Assembly: GCA_022071975.1 (NCBI GenBank)
Contig: JAJVIO010000014.1
Coordinates: 1-64,000, forward strand
Direction of reading: 5' to 3'
DNA length: 64,000 nucleotides
DNA from: Planctomycetota bacterium
GTDB taxonomy: Bacteria; Planctomycetota; UBA8742; UBA2392
Shown here: positions 7,574 through 17,052 of the stretch, in pieces
Numbering within the stretch: position 1 is the stretch's first letter
Layout of the letters: each line of letters opens with the position of its first letter
Notes under the pieces: generated by a model
What the model saw: only the letters and a program-made list of their open reading frames with translations
Database searches by the model: none
Told to the model about the DNA's origin: nothing
Position numbers and translations under genes: made by a program

Positions 7574-9931
7574 ATGCCAGAGATCGCGATCAGCCAGGTG
7601 ATGCAGTTCCACTCGGACGCCGTTGACGACGGCGACCTGATGGTGAGCGCGCTTGCCGGCACTGAAGCCATCAACAAGCCCTACGAATTCCACCTCGAGC
7701 TCGTCTCGGAGAAGGCCGACATCGACCTTGCCAAGCTGATCAAGGAGCCCGCCTGGATCGGCATCAAGCAGGGCGTGCAGCTGGCCGGCAGCGGCAAGCG
7801 CGCCAGCACCACGCTCAAGATCCACGGCGTGATCGAAAGCTTCGAGCAGGTGGGCAAAGAGATGGCCCTGGTGAAGTACCGCGCCGTGCTGGTGCCCAAG
7901 CTGAAGCGCCTGGCGCTGGCCCACCAGAGCCGCATCTTCCAGGACATCACCGTGCCCGACATGGTCAAGCAGATCTGCGACGACCACGAGGTCGAGATCG
8001 ACACCGGCAAGCTCGGCAGCTACGACAAGCGCGAGTACATCGTGCAGTACGAGGAGTCTGACCTCGACTTCATCCACCGCTGGCTCGAGCACGAGGGCAT
8101 TTTCTACTACTTCGTCCAGGACGAATCCCACGAGAAGCTGGTGCTGGCCGACACGCCTGAAGGCTACGGCGCGCTGCAGAGCAACGAGGCCTACGCCTAC
8201 CGCCCCCGCACCTCGGGCAAGGGCCGCGTCGAGGGCGGCGACTCGGAGGAAGCCGGCGACGACTGGTTCAAGGAGGAAGTCGTCAGCCTGCTGTCCTGCA
8301 CCGTCAACCAGCTGCCCAAGGAAGTGGTGCTGAACGACTACAACTGGCGCGACCCCGACACCCGGCTGGAGTGCACCGAGCAGGTCAGCAAGGACGGCAA
8401 AGGCACCGTCTACGAATACAACAACCACTACCAGACCACCGACCAGGGCAAGAAGCTGGCCAAGGTGCGCGCCGAGGAAATCAACTCGCGCGAGAAGCTG
8501 TTCCGCGGCAGCTCGGATGTGCGCGGCTTCCGCGCCGGCATGGTGTTCGAGCTGAAAGAGCACTTCGTCAAGGAGTTCAACCAGGAGTACCTGCTGGTCG
8601 AGGTTTCCCACGCCGCCAGCCAGTCCATCTCGCTGGACAGCGGCCAGGCCTCGGGCGCAACATACGAGAACAGCTTCCTGGCCATCCCCAAGAACAAGCA
8701 GTTCCGCCCCGCCAGCAGCACGCCCTGGCCCAGCATCAAGGGCGTGATGCACGGCATCATCGACGGCGGCGACGACTCCACCCCCTACGCCCAGATCGAC
8801 GACAAGGGGCGCTACAAGGTCAAGCTGCCGCTCGACCGCGGCGACTCCCAGGCCGGCAGCGCCTCGCGCTGGGTGCGCAAGGCCGAGAACTACGCCGGCC
8901 CCGGCCAGGGCATGCACTTCCCGCTGCTGAAGGGCGCCGAGGTGCTGATCACCCACGTAGACGGCGACCCGGACCGCCCCATCATCTCGGCCAGCATCTT
9001 CAACGAGAAGAACACATCGGTGGTCAACAACAACAACGTGGTCGAAAACCGCCTGCACACGCCGGCCGGCCACGAGGTGATCCTGGACGACACCCAGGGC
9101 GCCGGCGGCATCAAGATCTTCACCACCGACCAGAAAAACTCGATCAAGATGGACGCCACCGGCGGCAGCGAAGCGATCTCGATCAAGTGCAACGTGACGG
9201 GCGCGATCATCCGCATGGGCAAGAGCCAGGGAGAGTCCTCGGGCGCCAAGGCCACGTCCTCAGACGGCGTCTATATCTCCACCAGCGGCGAGCTGAACCT
9301 GTTCTCCACCGGTTCCAACGTCAACATCGAGAGCTCCGCCAACTTCAACCAGGAGTGCGGCGGCAACGCCGTCATCCACATCGCCGGCACCAAGCAGGAA
9401 ACCGTGGACGGCACCAGCAACTGGAAAGTCTCCGGCCACAGCGCGGCCTATACCTACGGCGACTGGTTCACCTTCAACGCGGCCGCCAAGGTTGCCACCA
9501 GCGTGGGCGCCACGGCCACGGCACAGGTGGGCGCCGAGGCCAAGGTGGCCTACGCCCTGTCGGCCAGCTGCGTGCGCGGCGACGGCATCGCGGCCACCTG
9601 GGGCGCCAGCCTGAAGTACGACAAGAGCAAGAGCTTCACCATCGGCTCCGACGTGTGGGGCCTGTTCATCAAGTCGAAGATCGAGCAGAAGGCGCTGACC
9701 GCCATCAACCTGGATTCCGCGGGCACGGTCATGATCGAGGCCGGCACCAAGCTCACGCTCAAGTGCGGCGGCAGCAAGATCGAGCTGACGCCGGCCGGCA
9801 TCAAGCTGCAGAACGGCGGCTCGCGCCAGACCATGAACAGCAGCCTGGCGCGCCTGAAGGCCGCCAGCATCGAGGTCAAGGCTACCGGCTCCTTGAACTG
9901 CAAGGGCACGCCGGGCGGACAGTACAAGTAA
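7574..9931 (+). CDS. vgrG: T6SS spike protein VgrG (TssI)
   Basis: 785 residues. N-terminal gp27-like part with NKPYEFHLELVSEKADI and the family signature YDKREYIVQYEESDLDFIHR then WLEHEGIFYYF; a gp5 OB-fold part with DDKGRYKVKLPLDRG and RWVRKAENYAGPGQGMHFPL; and a long beta-helix C-terminus. It forms the trimeric spike on top of the Hcp tube and carries PAAR-like tips and effectors. The C-terminal 200 residues look like glycine/alanine-rich beta-helix; I see no catalytic extension, so it is probably not an evolved VgrG. Ribosome site AGAGGA at 7559-7564. It begins the tip-loading module that follows. Confidence 0.95.
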   Translation: MPEIAISQVMQFHSDAVDDGDLMVSALAGTEAINKPYEFHLELVSEKADIDLAKLIKEPAWIGIKQGVQLAGSGKRASTTLKIHGVIESFEQVGKEMALVKYRAVLVPKLKRLALAHQSRIFQDITVPDMVKQICDDHEVEIDTGKLGSYDKREYIVQYEESDLDFIHRWLEHEGIFYYFVQDESHEKLVLADTPEGYGALQSNEAYAYRPRTSGKGRVEGGDSEEAGDDWFKEEVVSLLSCTVNQLPKEVVLNDYNWRDPDTRLECTEQVSKDGKGTVYEYNNHYQTTDQGKKLAKVRAEEINSREKLFRGSSDVRGFRAGMVFELKEHFVKEFNQEYLLVEVSHAASQSISLDSGQASGATYENSFLAIPKNKQFRPASSTPWPSIKGVMHGIIDGGDDSTPYAQIDDKGRYKVKLPLDRGDSQAGSASRWVRKAENYAGPGQGMHFPLLKGAEVLITHVDGDPDRPIISASIFNEKNTSVVNNNNVVENRLHTPAGHEVILDDTQGAGGIKIFTTDQKNSIKMDATGGSEAISIKCNVTGAIIRMGKSQGESSGAKATSSDGVYISTSGELNLFSTGSNVNIESSANFNQECGGNAVIHIAGTKQETVDGTSNWKVSGHSAAYTYGDWFTFNAAAKVATSVGATATAQVGAEAKVAYALSASCVRGDGIAATWGASLKYDKSKSFTIGSDVWGLFIKSKIEQKALTAINLDSAGTVMIEAGTKLTLKCGGSKIELTPAGIKLQNGGSRQTMNSSLARLKAASIEVKATGSLNCKGTPGGQYK

Positions 9932-9941
9932 GGAAGCAGCC

Positions 9942-12212
9942 GTGGAGATCCGCAACCGCACGCCCTATGCCTTCGCGCCCCTGATGGGCCGGGTCAACTT
10001 CCCGGCCCACACGGCCACGCTGACCGTGAAGGCCGGCTTCCGCATCGTGCCGGGCGGCATCGTCGAGCCGCTGGACAAGCAGCCGGACCTCGAGGGCGAC
10101 GTGCCCAGCGCCGCCGCGCGCCCGGAGTGCCTGTACGCCGCCGACCTGGCCCAGTTCAAGCCCAGGGCCGACCTGCTGCTGCGCGCCGTGTGCCACACCC
10201 CGGGCCAGAAGGGCCTGACGGCCTGCAACGTGCGCTTCCGTGTCGGTGATTGGCAGAAAGAGCTGGCGGTGATCGGCAACCGCCATTGGGAGAAGGGCCT
10301 GGTCTTCAGCAAGATGAGCGAGCCCGAGCTGTTCACCCGCGTGGAGCTGACCTGGGGCAATGCCTTCGGCGGCGAGAAGTTCGCATTAAACCCGGCCGGC
10401 AAGGGCCGCAAGGACGGCCTGCTGCCGAACGTCGAGTATCCCGACGAGCTGATCAAGAGCCCCGGCAACCAGCCCACGCCCGCCGGCTTCGGCCCCATTG
10501 ACCGCACCTGGAAGCAGCGCAACAGCAAGCTCGGCACCTGCGACAAGAAGTGGCTGAAAGAGCGCTGGCCGGCCTTCCCCAAGGACTTCGACTGGACGCA
10601 CTTCAACGCGGCCCCCGAAGACCAGCAGCTGGAAGGCTTCCTGCGCGGCGACGAGGAAATCGAGCTGCTGAACATGCACCCGCAGCATGCGCGGCTCACC
10701 ACCCGGCTGCCCGGCCTGCGCGTGCGCGTGCTGCTGCGCGAGGGCGAGCCGGCCGCCGTGCGCGAAGTGCCCATGAACCTCGACACCCTGTACGTGGACG
10801 CCGAGAAGCTTGAGCTGATCCTGACCTGGCGCGGCGTCGCGAACGTAAGCGACTCCGATTGGGAAGAGTGCCGCGAAATCCTGATCGCCCAGGAACCGCT
10901 CGGCGAAAACCGCGAGCTGGAGCAGCTGCTGCCCCTGTTCGAGGAGCCCGGCGAAGAGGCCGAAGTCGAGGAAGCCGAAGAGCCCGAAGTCCCGCGCGAG
11001 CAGAAGATCAAGATCGTCGAAGACCAGATCAAGCGCGCCGAGCAGCTCGCCCTCGAGCAGGAACGCGCCGTCTTCGCCCAGGTGCAGAAACAGCTGGGCG
11101 CCGATGAGGCCAAAAAACTGATCGGCGGCGCCAAGGCCGAGGTCTCCAGCCTCGAGGCCCTGGTCAACAAGTACATGAGCGGCCAGGTTGCCAAGGACGC
11201 GGTCAAGGGCTCCGACTTCAGCCCGGCCGCGCTGGACCCGCGCAAGGACCCGGAGCTGGCCAAAGCCATCAAGGCGCTGGACAAGCCGGTGCCGCAGCCG
11301 CCCGCCGACAAGACCGGCCTGAGCGCCATGCTGAAATCCGGCGAGGCCGGCGGCGGCGACTTCAGCGGCGCGGACGCATCGGGCGAAGACCTGAGCGGCG
11401 CCGACCTGCGCGACACCTACTTCAACGGCGCCAACCTGGCCGGCGCGAAGCTGGCGGGCGCGAAGCTGAACGGCGCGTCCCTGATGGACGCCAACCTGGA
11501 AGGCGCGGACCTGTCCGAGGCCGACCTGTCCGAGGCCGACCTCACCGGCGCCAACCTGGCCGGCGCGAAGCTGACCGGCGCGATCCTGAACGAAGCCGTG
11601 CTGATCAACGCCCAGGCGCCGAACGCGAGCTTCGACGGCGCCCAGGGCGCATCGGTGCTGATGCTCGGCCTGAAGGCCGCGGGCGCCAGCTTCAAGGGCG
11701 CCGCGCTTGCCGAGGCCGTGTTCAGCAACGCCACGCTCGAGCAGGCCGACTTCAGCGGCGCGCAGCTCAAGGACGCCGCCTTTGACGGCGTGCTGGGCGC
11801 CGGCGCGAATTTCGAGGCCGCACAACTGGCCGGCTTCCGCGGTGGCGAGGCTTCGGACTTCACGGGCGCGAACTTCCAGAAGGCGCAGGCCGAGGGTTGC
11901 GTGTTCGAGCGCAGCACGCTGATTGAGGCCGACTTCCGTGGCGCCAACCTGAAGGCCGCCCAGTTCATGTTCAGCGACCTGACCGGCGCCAAGCTGTACG
12001 GCGCCGACCTGGCCGGCAGCATGCTGCGCAAGGCCAAGCTGGCCAAGGCCGAAGCCGGCAATGCCAACTTCTTCCAGGCGCAGCTGGAGGCCGCCGACCT
12101 CAGCAACGCCTCGCTGGTTGCCAGCAATTTCTACGAAGCCGAGTTCCTGGACGCGAAAACCGAAGGCGCTGACTTCGCGGGCGCCAACCTGAAAATGACG
12201 AAGCTGGCCTGA
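9942..12212 (+). CDS. DUF2169 + pentapeptide-repeat T6SS accessory protein
   Basis: 756 residues in three parts. Residues about 1-300 are DUF2169 (RNRTPYAFAPLMGRVNF, LVVKA-type strands, ELTWGNAFGGEKF, NPAGKG), a domain found next to vgrG and proposed to be a loading adaptor. Residues about 320-420 are acidic then helical (EEPGEEAEVEEAEEPE; IKRAEQLALEQERAVFAQVQ), likely coiled coil. Residues about 465-750 are pentapeptide repeats of the A(D/N)LxG type, predicted to form a right-handed square beta-helix. GTG start 10 nt after vgrG with AAGGAAG upstream. Its last base overlaps the next ATG. Adaptor function is inferred from context. Confidence 0.85.
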   Translation: MEIRNRTPYAFAPLMGRVNFPAHTATLTVKAGFRIVPGGIVEPLDKQPDLEGDVPSAAARPECLYAADLAQFKPRADLLLRAVCHTPGQKGLTACNVRFRVGDWQKELAVIGNRHWEKGLVFSKMSEPELFTRVELTWGNAFGGEKFALNPAGKGRKDGLLPNVEYPDELIKSPGNQPTPAGFGPIDRTWKQRNSKLGTCDKKWLKERWPAFPKDFDWTHFNAAPEDQQLEGFLRGDEEIELLNMHPQHARLTTRLPGLRVRVLLREGEPAAVREVPMNLDTLYVDAEKLELILTWRGVANVSDSDWEECREILIAQEPLGENRELEQLLPLFEEPGEEAEVEEAEEPEVPREQKIKIVEDQIKRAEQLALEQERAVFAQVQKQLGADEAKKLIGGAKAEVSSLEALVNKYMSGQVAKDAVKGSDFSPAALDPRKDPELAKAIKALDKPVPQPPADKTGLSAMLKSGEAGGGDFSGADASGEDLSGADLRDTYFNGANLAGAKLAGAKLNGASLMDANLEGADLSEADLSEADLTGANLAGAKLTGAILNEAVLINAQAPNASFDGAQGASVLMLGLKAAGASFKGAALAEAVFSNATLEQADFSGAQLKDAAFDGVLGAGANFEAAQLAGFRGGEASDFTGANFQKAQAEGCVFERSTLIEADFRGANLKAAQFMFSDLTGAKLYGADLAGSMLRKAKLAKAEAGNANFFQAQLEAADLSNASLVASNFYEAEFLDAKTEGADFAGANLKMTKLA

Positions 12213-14128
12213 TGACACCCCTGACCCAACAACAGCTGCTGCAGAAAGCCAAAGCCGGTGAGCCCCTGCAGGATTGCCTGCTCGAGGGCGGCGACCTCGG
12301 CGGCGCCGACCTGCACGGCCTGAACCTCGCGGGCCTGACCCTGGTGGGCGTGCGCCTGGCGGGCGCCAACCTGGCGGGCGCGGACCTGTCGGGCCTGCGT
12401 GCCAGCAATTGCGACTTCACCCAGGCGAAGCTGGATGACGCGAACCTGTCCGGCGCGATCATCGACCCGGCCTGCAGGCTCGACGGCGCCAGCCTGCTGC
12501 GCGCCAACCTGTCCGAGGCGGGCGCGGCGTTTGCCTCGCTGCAGCGCGCCGACCTGCGCGACGCCAACCTGGGCAACTGCATGCTGAACGGCGCCAACCT
12601 GGCCGCCGCGAAACTGGCCGATTGCAACGCCGAGGGCGCGGGCTTCGACGGCGCTGACCTTTCGGGCACGGACTTCAGCGGCGCCAAGCTGCGCGATGCC
12701 TCGCTGATCAAGGCCGCACTCGAGGGCGCGAACTTCAGCCGCGCGGACCTGACCGGCGCCCTGCTGGCCTACGCAGACCTGAAGCAAGCCAACTTCGAGG
12801 GCTCGCTGCTGGAAGGCGTGCTGGCCGACAACGCGGACCTGGCCGGTGTTTCCGGCCTGCCCGCCGTCGTGCACGCCTCGTTCCGCGACGCCAACCTGGC
12901 GGGCGTGGATTTCTCCGGCCGTGACATCGCCGGCAGCGCCTTCGTGCGCGCGAACCTGTCGGGTGCGAAGCTGAAGGATGTGAAGGCCGAAGGGGCGGAT
13001 TTCAGCAACACCGACCTCGCGGGCGTCGAGCTCACGGGCGGCGAGTTCCCCCACTGCCTGTTCACCGAGGCGAAGCTGGCCGGCGCGAAGCTGGCGGGCT
13101 GCCCCCTGCCCGGTGCCGCCTTCGACGGCTGCGACCTGGCGGGCCAGGATTTCAGCGGCTGCGACCTGTCGGGCGCGATTTTCACCGGCGCCACGGTAAA
13201 GGGTTTCGTGCTGCGCGACGCCACGCTGCACGGCGCGCTGTTCGATGAACTGGAGTTGGAAGGCTTCGACTTCAGCGGCCTCGACCTGCACGAGGCGGAC
13301 TTCGCCGGCTCAAGGCTGAAGGGCGCGCGCTTCAAGGGCGCCAACCTGGAAGGCTGCGACTTCGCCCAGGCCGACGCCGCCAACGCCGACTTCAGCGGCG
13401 CGAACCTGAAGGCCGCCACCTTCATCCAGGCCGACCTGACCGGCGCGCGTTTTAACGACGCGCAGCTGGATGAAACCGTGCTGTCCGAGGCGAAGCTGGC
13501 TGGCGCGTCGTTCCGGGGTGCCGCGCTGAAGGGCGTCAGCCTGGCCGAAACCGACCTGCGCGAAGTGGGCATCGCGGGCGGCAACTTCAGCCAGTGCGAG
13601 TTGCGCAAGGCCAACCTGAACGGCCTGAACCTCGAGGGCGCCAGCTTCCCGTTGTGCGACTTCGAAGAGGCCGACCTGGCCGGCGTCAACTTCGCGGGCG
13701 GCGACCTGACCCAGGCCGCCTTCAAGGCCGCGAAGCTGGAGAAGACCAACTTCCGCGGCGCCAAGCTGGTGGGCGCCAGCTTCGAGAACGCGAACGCCGC
13801 CGGCGCCGTGTTCTCGGGCGCGAACCTGCACATGGCTGCGTTCCCCGGCGCCAACGCCGAAGGCGCGCTGTTCGACGGCGCGGACATCCGCGAGACGTTC
13901 CTCGATAAGCTGAACGCGCGGCAGGCGAAGTTCAACAAGGCCGTCGCCCACTACGCCATGTTCATACACGCCAACCTGCAACTGGCCGACTTCAGCGGCG
14001 CCGACCTGCTGGGGGCGGACCTGCACGGCGCCCTGGAAGACGGCGCGCGCTGGGACAAGGCCAACCTGAAGCAGGTCAAACGCACCGATGCCGACAAGCT
14101 AGAGGCCGAAAACTGGAAGCCCAAGTAG
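12212..14128 (+). CDS. giant pentapeptide-repeat protein in T6SS tip module
   Basis: 638 residues, almost all written in a five-residue rhythm (A-D/N-L-x-G, A-x-F-x-G) from about residue 25 to 620, with a short N-terminal helix (TQQQLLQKAKAGEPLQ). A run this long predicts a beta-helix rod more than 100 A long. The central cysteines (GCDLAGQDFSGCDLSG) punctuate the repeats. Overlaps the DUF2169 gene by one base (TGATG) and is followed 14 bp later by the DUF3540 gene. Similar repeat proteins sit beside DUF2169/DUF3540/DUF4150 genes in other T6SS clusters; whether they are cargo, scaffold or immunity is not known. No catalytic domain is visible. Confidence 0.88.
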   Translation: MTPLTQQQLLQKAKAGEPLQDCLLEGGDLGGADLHGLNLAGLTLVGVRLAGANLAGADLSGLRASNCDFTQAKLDDANLSGAIIDPACRLDGASLLRANLSEAGAAFASLQRADLRDANLGNCMLNGANLAAAKLADCNAEGAGFDGADLSGTDFSGAKLRDASLIKAALEGANFSRADLTGALLAYADLKQANFEGSLLEGVLADNADLAGVSGLPAVVHASFRDANLAGVDFSGRDIAGSAFVRANLSGAKLKDVKAEGADFSNTDLAGVELTGGEFPHCLFTEAKLAGAKLAGCPLPGAAFDGCDLAGQDFSGCDLSGAIFTGATVKGFVLRDATLHGALFDELELEGFDFSGLDLHEADFAGSRLKGARFKGANLEGCDFAQADAANADFSGANLKAATFIQADLTGARFNDAQLDETVLSEAKLAGASFRGAALKGVSLAETDLREVGIAGGNFSQCELRKANLNGLNLEGASFPLCDFEEADLAGVNFAGGDLTQAAFKAAKLEKTNFRGAKLVGASFENANAAGAVFSGANLHMAAFPGANAEGALFDGADIRETFLDKLNARQAKFNKAVAHYAMFIHANLQLADFSGADLLGADLHGALEDGARWDKANLKQVKRTDADKLEAENWKPK

Positions 14129-14142
14129 ACAGGAGACCAGCC

Positions 14143-14655
14143 ATGATCGAGACCATGCAAAGCGTGAAGCCGGGCCCCGCAACCGTGCTGCAGACCCAGG
14201 GCGCGCGCCTGCGCGTGCTGCGCGACGGCCACGAAGTGGAAGCACTCAACGCCCTGGCCTTCCCCTACGCGCCGGGGCAGGGCGACGTGGTGCTGGTGAT
14301 CGGCGAAGAGCCCGCCTACGTGATCGGCGTGTTGCAGACTACAGGTGACATGAAGCTGCACTTCCCCGCCAACGTGCACATGCACGCCAAGGGCGCCTTC
14401 CAGTTCAGCAGCGGCGAGCGCATCGAGCTGCAGGCCCCGGAAGCCAAAGTCACGGCCGGCAAGTGGGAAGTGGTCGCCCGCACCCTCAGCGAGAAAGTGC
14501 ACAACGCGGTGCGCTGGGTGAAAGACCTGGCCAGCCTGAAGGCCGGGCGCCGCAAGGTCAGCGTCGAGGGCGCGAACATCGAACGCGCCGAGCGCCACCT
14601 GCTGAAAGCAAAGAAGGAAGTACGGGTGAACGGCGAACGCATTCACCTGGGCTAG
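14143..14655 (+). CDS. DUF3540 T6SS-associated protein
   Basis: 170 residues. N-terminal OB-like part (PATVLQTQGARLRVLRDGHEVEA; YAPGQGDVVLVIGEEPAYVIGVL) and a beta-rich remainder (FQFSSGERIELQAPEAKVTA; VSVEGANIERAERHLL) that resembles the VgrG beta-helix. DUF3540 genes regularly accompany DUF2169 and DUF4150 genes downstream of vgrG. It is probably part of the spike-tip or cargo-loading assembly; no biochemical role is established. Ribosome site AGGAGA 5' of the ATG. Confidence 0.8.
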   Translation: MIETMQSVKPGPATVLQTQGARLRVLRDGHEVEALNALAFPYAPGQGDVVLVIGEEPAYVIGVLQTTGDMKLHFPANVHMHAKGAFQFSSGERIELQAPEAKVTAGKWEVVARTLSEKVHNAVRWVKDLASLKAGRRKVSVEGANIERAERHLLKAKKEVRVNGERIHLG

Positions 14656-14693
14656 GCCGCAAGTTCGCTCACGCAACTGACAGCGAGGACGAC

Positions 14694-15104
14694 ATGTTTC
14701 CAGCATCGACCAAAATGGCCGGCAACTGCCTGGGTGTGCCCGACGTGTGCAAGGTGCCCGCGCCGCCCGCACCGCCCGTACCGACGCCCTTTCCCAACAT
14801 GGGCATGGTGATGCAGGCCGGCAGCGGCGTTTCGACCAAGATCAAGATCGAGAACCAGCCCGCCATCCTGCTGAACACCAAGATCCCCATGTCCTCGGGC
14901 GACGAGGCCGGAACCCTGGGCGGCATGATCAGCAACAAGTTCAAGGGCGAGGTGATCTTCAAGAAGGGCAGCATGAAGGTGAAGTTCGAGGGCAAGGGCG
15001 TTTGCCACATTACCAGCATCACCTCACACAACGGCACGAACGCCAATATGCCCGCCGGCGCGCAGATCGCCCCCAGCCAGGTCATGGTGCTTGTCGCCCC
15101 ATAG
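14694..15104 (+). CDS. PAAR-like DUF4150 spike-tip protein
   Basis: 136 residues from the ATG at 14694; upstream frame is DUF3540 sequence in another phase. Pro-rich N-terminal segment (KVPAPPAPPVPTPFPN) and a central SSGDEAGTLGGMISNKFKGE are typical of DUF4150, a PAAR-like family that caps the VgrG trimer. Unlike many relatives it ends right after the tip domain with no C-terminal toxin. Last gene of the T6SS cluster, followed by a terminator-like hairpin. Confidence 0.86.
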   Translation: MFPASTKMAGNCLGVPDVCKVPAPPAPPVPTPFPNMGMVMQAGSGVSTKIKIENQPAILLNTKIPMSSGDEAGTLGGMISNKFKGEVIFKKGSMKVKFEGKGVCHITSITSHNGTNANMPAGAQIAPSQVMVLVAP

Positions 15105-15142
15105 ACGGCGGGGCGCGCAAACGTACCGTTCTGATCCCGGAA

Positions 15143-15171
15143 AGGGACTGCTCGCGCCGCGGGCAGTCCCT
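15143..15171 (+). terminator. hairpin ending the T6SS operon
   Basis: GGGACTGC / GCAGTCCC stem with flanking A-T pairs and a GC loop, about 40 nt after the DUF4150 stop. There is no T-run after it. Position at the boundary between the T6SS operon and the serine dehydratase gene supports termination. Confidence 0.6.
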
Positions 15172-15202
15172 GCATTCGAGAACCCTTAGGCGTTCCGAAG
15201 AC

Positions 15203-15234
15203 GGGGACAGACCCCGACTTCGGGGACAGTCCCC
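15203..15234. repeat. two GGGGACAGTCCCC palindromes upstream of serine dehydratase
   Basis: Units at 15203-15215 (one mismatch) and 15222-15234 (perfect), separated by 6 bp. The second ends 3 nt before the start codon of the next gene. The same 13-bp palindrome occurs as inverted pairs at 59074-59103 and 59278-59309. Confidence 0.85.
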
Positions 15235-15237
15235 ACC

Positions 15238-16473
15238 ATGGAATCACTTCGCGAGCTCTACCGCATCGGCGCAGGCCCCTCCGCCAGCCACACCATGGGC
15301 CCCAAGCGCGCCGCCGAGATCTTCCTGCAGCGCACACAAGACGCCGCCTCCTGGCGCGTCGGCCTGTACGCCAGCCTCGCCGCCACCGGCAAGGGCCACC
15401 TGACCGACGTCGCCATCCAGCAGGTGTTCAACGGCCGTGACTTCAAGATCGACTGGAAGGCGCGTGAGCGCCTGCCGCTGCATCCGAACGGGATGCTGTG
15501 GGAAGCCTTTAACAACGCCGGAGAGCGCGTGGCCCAGTGGCAGGTCTACAGCGTCGGCGGCGGCGCCCTGCAGGAAGAGGGCAGCGCTCCCCCACCGGAC
15601 CTGTACGTGCGCCGCAGCATGAAAGAGTTCCTGCAATGGGCGCGCGAGACCAACATGCCGCTCTGGAAGCTGGTGGAAGAACGCGAAGGCCCCGGCATCT
15701 GGGACTACCTGGCCGAATGCTGGAAAAAGATGCAGGAGGCCATCGAGCGCGGCCTTGAGGCCCACGGCGTGCTGCCCGGCAGCCTGAAGCTGCGCCGCAA
15801 GGCGCATCGCCACTATGAGCAGGCCAAGGGCCGCCCCGGCCCACTGCAGCGCACCGGCCTGTTGACCGCCTACGCGCTGGCGGTCAGCGAAGAGAACGCC
15901 AGCGGCGGCACGGTGGTGACAGCGCCCACCTGCGGCGCCTGCGGCGTGCTGCCCGCGGTGCTGCGCTACTTAAAGGAAGTGCTGAACCTGGACGACCGCA
16001 AAATCCTGCGCGCCATGGCCACGGCCGGTCTGGTCGGCAACCTGGTCAAGACCAACGCCAGCATCAGCGGCGCGGCGGTAGGCTGCCAGGGCGAAGTCGG
16101 CACCGCCTGCAGCATGGCGGCGGCGGCGGCCGCGCAGCTGATGGGCGGCAGCCCGGCGCAGATCGAGTACGCGGCGGAAATGGGCATCGAGCACCATCTC
16201 GGGTTAACCTGCGACCCGGTGGCCGGGCTGGTGCAGATACCCTGCATCGAGCGCAACGCCGTGGGCGCCATGCGCGCCGTGGACTGCGCCGACTACGCCC
16301 TGCTCAGCGACGGCGAACACGAGATCCCCTTCGACACGGTCGTGAAGACGATGAAGGCCACCGGCGAAGACCTGCAGGAGCGCTATCGTGAAACCAGCGA
16401 AGGCGGCCTCGCGCGCCTGCACGTGCCGGCGGGGGTGGACCCTGCGCTGCTGGAAGGCAACCACTGCGGGTAA
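15238..16473 (+). CDS. sdaA: L-serine dehydratase (ammonia-lyase), iron-sulfur type, fused alpha/beta
   Basis: 411 residues. Converts L-serine to pyruvate and ammonia using a [4Fe-4S] cluster. The N-terminal part has [19 protein letters not shown] (beta-domain signature). The C-terminal alpha domain has [30 protein letters not shown] and [18 protein letters not shown], which supply the cluster cysteines. The enzyme is single-chain, as in E. coli SdaA but about 40 residues shorter. ATG 15238 is immediately preceded by GGGGACAGTCCCC repeats and has no obvious ribosome site; a later start would lose the conserved N-terminus. It is not linked to the T6SS. Confidence 0.93.
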   Translation: MESLRELYRIGAGPSASHTMGPKRAAEIFLQRTQDAASWRVGLYASLAATGKGHLTDVAIQQVFNGRDFKIDWKARERLPLHPNGMLWEAFNNAGERVAQWQVYSVGGGALQEEGSAPPPDLYVRRSMKEFLQWARETNMPLWKLVEEREGPGIWDYLAECWKKMQEAIERGLEAHGVLPGSLKLRRKAHRHYEQAKGRPGPLQRTGLLTAYALAVSEENASGGTVVTAPTCGACGVLPAVLRYLKEVLNLDDRKILRAMATAGLVGNLVKTNASISGAAVGCQGEVGTACSMAAAAAAQLMGGSPAQIEYAAEMGIEHHLGLTCDPVAGLVQIPCIERNAVGAMRAVDCADYALLSDGEHEIPFDTVVKTMKATGEDLQERYRETSEGGLARLHVPAGVDPALLEGNHCG

Positions 16474-16620
16474 TCGCTGCAACGGCAAACATCAAAAGGC
16501 TCAAAAAGCCCTTGGAGTACGGGGTTTCGGCTCTGAAAATTGACCACTCAGTCATGGCGATTTTTATTGTCACATCGGGCACAGCTTCCTAGCGTGCTCC
16601 ACTTCTTCGGGGCTTGAGAG

Positions 16621-17052
16621 GTGCTGGGTTTGAAAGGGTCCTACGTTCACCTGAGGCTCGGGCTTATCCTGGCCAGCGAGAAGCAGGCGGCCCTGGTCGC
16701 CCAGCCGCTGGCGGAAGCCACGCAGGTAAGGCTCGAACGCTTCGAGCACGCCCACGAAGCCCTGGACTTCGCGCGCAAGAAGCGCCCCCACGTCGTGATC
16801 GCCGACTTTGAGCGCTTCGGCGCCGCGGGCATCTACGGCCTGGCTGACCTGATGGCCGAGGCCGACGCGCCGGTAATCCTGATCGTGCGCGACGTCAGCG
16901 AATGGGAGCAGGAGCAGTTCAAAAAGCTCGGCGTGTTCCATGTGTTTGAAGGGAACTTCCGACTCAGCGAGTTGACTGACAAAGTCACCCTGGCGCTCAA
17001 GCGCCGCTGGCGCATCGGAAGCAGCGATCGCCTGCCGGTCGTTTCGGTCTGA
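16621..17052 (+). CDS. receiver-like (CheY-fold) protein, degenerate
   Basis: 143 residues with an alternating strand/helix pattern like a response-regulator receiver: LGLILASEKQAALVAQPL, PHVVIADFERFG, APVILIVRDVSEWE. An Asp sits where the phospho-acceptor is expected (about residue 61), but the paired acidic residues at the first strand are missing and the usual Lys-Pro near the end is replaced (VFEGNFRLSE). It may be a pseudo-receiver. GTG start; an upstream or internal start is possible. It stands alone between the serine dehydratase and a palindrome-bearing gap. Confidence 0.6.
   Translation: MLGLKGSYVHLRLGLILASEKQAALVAQPLAEATQVRLERFEHAHEALDFARKKRPHVVIADFERFGAAGIYGLADLMAEADAPVILIVRDVSEWEQEQFKKLGVFHVFEGNFRLSELTDKVTLALKRRWRIGSSDRLPVVSV

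Noticed and set aside
14694-15104. Toxin domain fused to the PAAR-like protein
   Set aside because: The frame stops directly after the tip domain; no extension or frameshifted continuation is visible before the serine dehydratase gene.
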